From Pseudomaricurvus sp033283175 (GTDB lineage: Bacteria; Pseudomonadota; Gammaproteobacteria; Pseudomonadales; Cellvibrionaceae), in contig JAWMQM010000001.1 in assembly GCA_033283175.1 (NCBI GenBank), positions 1,116,001-1,180,000 of the forward strand: a DNA stretch of 64,000 bases, written 5' to 3'. The notes beneath the pieces are model-generated. The model did not search any database, was not told the origin of the DNA, and was given only the letters and a program-made list of their open reading frames with translations. Numbering within the stretch: position 1 is the stretch's first letter; each line of letters begins with the position of its first letter. This document shows positions 61,345 through 64,000 of this stretch, piece after piece. The position numbers and the translations under genes are program-made.

Positions 61345-64000
61345 ATGACCAAATCACCCGCTTCCACCGCACACGCCGTGACCCTGGACGACAAGTACCT
61401 CCAGACTTCCGGCCAGGTGTTTATGACCTCGAACCAGGCGCTGGTGCGCCTGCCGCTGGATCAGGCCCGCCGCGATGCCGCCCTGGGGCTGAAAACCGCC
61501 GGCTTTATCTCCGGCTACCGCGGTTCACCCCTGGGGGTCTACGACTCCGCGTTATGGGGTGCCCAGAAGCTGCTGGACGAACACAACATCGTCTTTCAGG
61601 CCGGCCTCAATGAAGAGCTGGCCGCCAGCTCCATCCGCGGCACCCAGGAGCTGAAGTGGTTTGGCGAGTCCCAATACGACGGCGTCTTCGGCCTCTGGTA
61701 CGGCAAGGGCATCGGCGTCGACCGCGCTTGTGAATCCCTCAAACTGGGCAATTTTGAAGGCGCCTCCGCCAGCGGTGGCTTCCTGGTAGTGGCCGGCGAT
61801 GACCACGGCGGCAAATCCTCCGACAGCGCCCACCAGTCCGAACACACCCTGATGGCGGCCATGACGCCCATCCTGTACCCGTCCACCATCGGTGAAATCA
61901 TCGAATACGGCCTGTTCGGCTGGGAGATGTCCCGCTTCAGTGGCTGCTACGTGGCCCTGAAGACCATTACCGACACCCTCGACCTGTCCGCCTGCGTGCA
62001 GCTGCCGGACCCCATGCGCCGCTACAACACCCCCTCTGACGTGGTGATTCCGCCGGAGGGTCTCAACCTGCGCGAGAACCTGCCGCCGCTGGTGGAGGAG
62101 GAGTGGCTGGTGAACTACCGCCTGCCGGCCGCCACCGCCTTTGCCCGCGCCAACGGTATCGACCGCGTCACCATCGATGGCGAGCAGCGCACCCTGGGCA
62201 TCGTCAGTGCCGGCAAGGCCTATCTGGATGTGCGTCAGGCCATGGCCGACCTGGGCCTGGACGACGCCACCTGCGCCCGCCTCGGTATCCGTGTCTACAA
62301 GCCAGGCCTGATCTGGCCCATGGACGACCAGGGCCTGAGCGCCTTTGCCAGCGGCCATCAGGCGCTGCTGGTGATGGAAGAGAAGCGTCCGGTGATGGAA
62401 GACCAGATCGCCCACGCCCTTTACGGCCTCGCCGCCGACCAGCGCCCGGCGCTGGCGGGCAAGAAAGACCTGCAGGGCAAGGCCCTGTTGCCGGCCGTGG
62501 GTGAATTGAGCGTGCCCAAGGCGCGCCACGCCATCAAAACCCTGCTGGAGCAGCTGGGCATTAACGATGAAGGCGTCAACGCCAGCTTTGCCGAGCTGGA
62601 GCAGGTAGAGCAGCAGGCCCTGAGCGCCGGCAGTGGCAGCATCCGCCCGGCCTATTTCTGTTCCGGTTGCCCCCACAACACCAGCACCAATATCCCCGAA
62701 GGCTCCCGCGCCCTGGGCGGTATCGGCTGTCACGGCCTGGTAGCGGTGGTGATGGACCGCAACACCATGCAATTTATGCCCATGGGCCACGAAGGCTCCG
62801 GCTGGGCCGGGGTCAGCCACTTTGTGGAGACCCCGCACATGTTCCAGAACATGGGCGACGGCACCTACTCCCACTCCGGGGTGCTGGCCATCCGCGCCTC
62901 GGTGGCGGCCAAGGCCAACATCACCTACAAGGTGCTCTACAACGACGCCGTGGCCATGACCGGCGGCCAGCCGGTAGAGCAGGGCATCACCCCCATCGAC
63001 ATGGTGAACCAGCTGCTCTCCGAGGGCGTGCGCCCGGTGATGCTGGTGACCGACCAGCCCGATAACTACAAACACCTGAAGCTGCCCGCCAACTGCGAGC
63101 TGCACCACCGCGACGAGCTGGATGCCGTCCAGCGCCGCTTGCGCGAAACTCCCGGCGTCACCGGCATCGTCTACGAGCAGACCTGTGGCACCGAAAAGCG
63201 CCGTCGCCGCAAGCGCGGCCTGATGGACGACCCGGACCGCCGTGTTTTCATCAACCAGGACGTCTGCGAAGGCTGCAGCGACTGCTCGGTGCAGTCCAAC
63301 TGCATCAGCATCCAGCCGCTGGAGACCGAGTTCGGCCGCAAACGCAAGATCGACCAGTCCACCTGTAACAAGGACTTCAGCTGCGTGAAGGGCTTCTGCC
63401 CGTCGTTTGTCAGTGTGCAGGGGGCGAAAATCGCCACCCACACCAGCGGTGACGCCTCCGCCCTGGAACAGCTGATTGCCAGCCTGCCGGAGGCCCCGGT
63501 GGCCCCTCTGGACGAGCGCGGCTACAACATTCTGGTGGCCGGTATTGGCGGCACCGGCGTGCTGACCATCGGTGCGCTGCTGGGTATGGCTGCCCACCTG
63601 GACGGCAAGGGCTGCTCCATTCTCGATCTCACCGGTATGGCGCAGAAGGGCGGTACCGTCACCAGCCACATCCGCATCGGCCAGAGCCCCGAGGGTATCT
63701 ACACTTCGCGCCTGAGCGAGGGCATGACCGACCTGTTGCTGGCCTGTGACCTGATTTCCGCCTCCGGCGCCCCGGCGCTGAAGACCGTGCGTCCCGGCCA
63801 CACCGCCGCCATCCTCAACACCGATGTGGCCCCCACCGGCGACTTCCAGAGCAACAAGAACCTGGACCTGGGTGAGGCGCGGCTGCGCAAGGCCATCCTC
63901 GACGCCATCGCCGGCGGCCCGTCGTTTGACATCCACGCCAGCGAGCTGGCCACCGACCTCACCGGTGACAGCATCGGCACCAACGTGCTGATGATGGGTT
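61345..64000 (+). CDS. Fused indolepyruvate:ferredoxin oxidoreductase (cut by window edge)
   Basis: The first 885 codons are present; no stop occurs before the window ends. The N-terminus has GYRGSPLGVYD (core of the alpha domain), then FCSGCPHNTSTN and GIGCHGL (thiamine diphosphate domain), a ferredoxin-type DVCEGCSDCS, and GIGGTGVLTIGALLG at about residue 731 (gamma-type domain). It oxidises an aryl or 2-oxo acid to the CoA thioester with reduction of ferredoxin. The single-chain form (over 1100 residues) is common in gammaproteobacteria. The C-terminus is not visible. Confidence 0.92.
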   Translation, partial: MTKSPASTAHAVTLDDKYLQTSGQVFMTSNQALVRLPLDQARRDAALGLKTAGFISGYRGSPLGVYDSALWGAQKLLDEHNIVFQAGLNEELAASSIRGTQELKWFGESQYDGVFGLWYGKGIGVDRACESLKLGNFEGASASGGFLVVAGDDHGGKSSDSAHQSEHTLMAAMTPILYPSTIGEIIEYGLFGWEMSRFSGCYVALKTITDTLDLSACVQLPDPMRRYNTPSDVVIPPEGLNLRENLPPLVEEEWLVNYRLPAATAFARANGIDRVTIDGEQRTLGIVSAGKAYLDVRQAMADLGLDDATCARLGIRVYKPGLIWPMDDQGLSAFASGHQALLVMEEKRPVMEDQIAHALYGLAADQRPALAGKKDLQGKALLPAVGELSVPKARHAIKTLLEQLGINDEGVNASFAELEQVEQQALSAGSGSIRPAYFCSGCPHNTSTNIPEGSRALGGIGCHGLVAVVMDRNTMQFMPMGHEGSGWAGVSHFVETPHMFQNMGDGTYSHSGVLAIRASVAAKANITYKVLYNDAVAMTGGQPVEQGITPIDMVNQLLSEGVRPVMLVTDQPDNYKHLKLPANCELHHRDELDAVQRRLRETPGVTGIVYEQTCGTEKRRRRKRGLMDDPDRRVFINQDVCEGCSDCSVQSNCISIQPLETEFGRKRKIDQSTCNKDFSCVKGFCPSFVSVQGAKIATHTSGDASALEQLIASLPEAPVAPLDERGYNILVAGIGGTGVLTIGALLGMAAHLDGKGCSILDLTGMAQKGGTVTSHIRIGQSPEGIYTSRLSEGMTDLLLACDLISASGAPALKTVRPGHTAAILNTDVAPTGDFQSNKNLDLGEARLRKAILDAIAGGPSFDIHASELATDLTGDSIGTNVLMMG

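Noticed and set aside
61552..63936. 794-residue open frame antisense to the indolepyruvate oxidoreductase
   Set aside because: Same reasons: strong sense-strand motifs and no recognisable domain in the antisense frame.

Overview
The window is GC-rich, densely packed gammaproteobacterial DNA. Family content (aryl-polyene genes, B12-dependent EutBC, TonB/PepSY iron uptake, LacI-controlled glycan genes, acyl-CoA/Rieske catabolism) suggests a heterotrophic, probably marine bacterium of the Cellvibrionales type (Halieaceae or Spongiibacteraceae). That placement is inference; there is no rRNA or other marker gene here. I saw no tRNA, CRISPR array or insertion sequence.

Layout. 1-3497: the start of a chrA chromate transporter, a TetR regulator, a perfect REP-like palindrome, a molybdopterin oxidoreductase and a small EthD-type protein. 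3794-6018: eutB-eutC. 6015-7160 (minus): a phosphopantetheinyl transferase and a YbjQ-like secreted protein. 7386-24531: a long, mostly overlapping operon for an aryl polyene (APE) pigment. It follows the order of the E. coli/Xenorhabdus ape cluster (apeC, D, E, F, G, H-I fused, glycosyltransferase, acyltransferase, ammonia lyase, apeK, L, M, halogenase-like flavoprotein, apeN, O, P, Q, R, methyltransferase). 24606-29934: a BamE-like secreted protein, an ABC-2 exporter, a third acyl carrier protein and a second ketosynthase/chain-length-factor-like pair. 30694-34217 (minus): a BtrH-like acyltransferase, an unknown protein, darB and darA. 34435-35166: a double-hotdog dehydratase. The whole block 6015-35166 therefore looks like a combined aryl polyene plus dialkylresorcinol (DAR) locus of the flexirubin/arcuflavin type. 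One arm would make the polyene acyl chain, the second arm the resorcinol, and an acyltransferase would join them as an ester. The convergent ends of the two operons meet in a 759-base non-coding stretch rich in inverted repeats.

35237-43134: a small membrane protein, a sulfatase, a GH3 glycosidase and a secreted alpha/beta-hydrolase-like protein, with a divergent LacI regulator and a perfect 34-bp palindrome between regulator and hydrolase: a small glycoside-use locus. 43220-51491: a His-rich CDF metal exporter (DmeF type), a SnoaL-like protein, a Fur-box-controlled TonB receptor with two small membrane proteins and a PepSY reductase, an MFS exporter and a globin.

51587-64000: a catabolic region on the minus strand (acyl-CoA ligase, MaoC-type hydratase, AcuI-type reductase, a paired acyl-CoA dehydrogenase, Rieske ferredoxin, Rieske ring-hydroxylating oxygenase), then a plus-strand VOC protein and the first 885 codons of a fused indolepyruvate:ferredoxin oxidoreductase. 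The adjacent, overlapping acyl-CoA dehydrogenase genes resemble the heteromeric enzymes of steroid side-chain breakdown, but the substrate cannot be read from the sequence.
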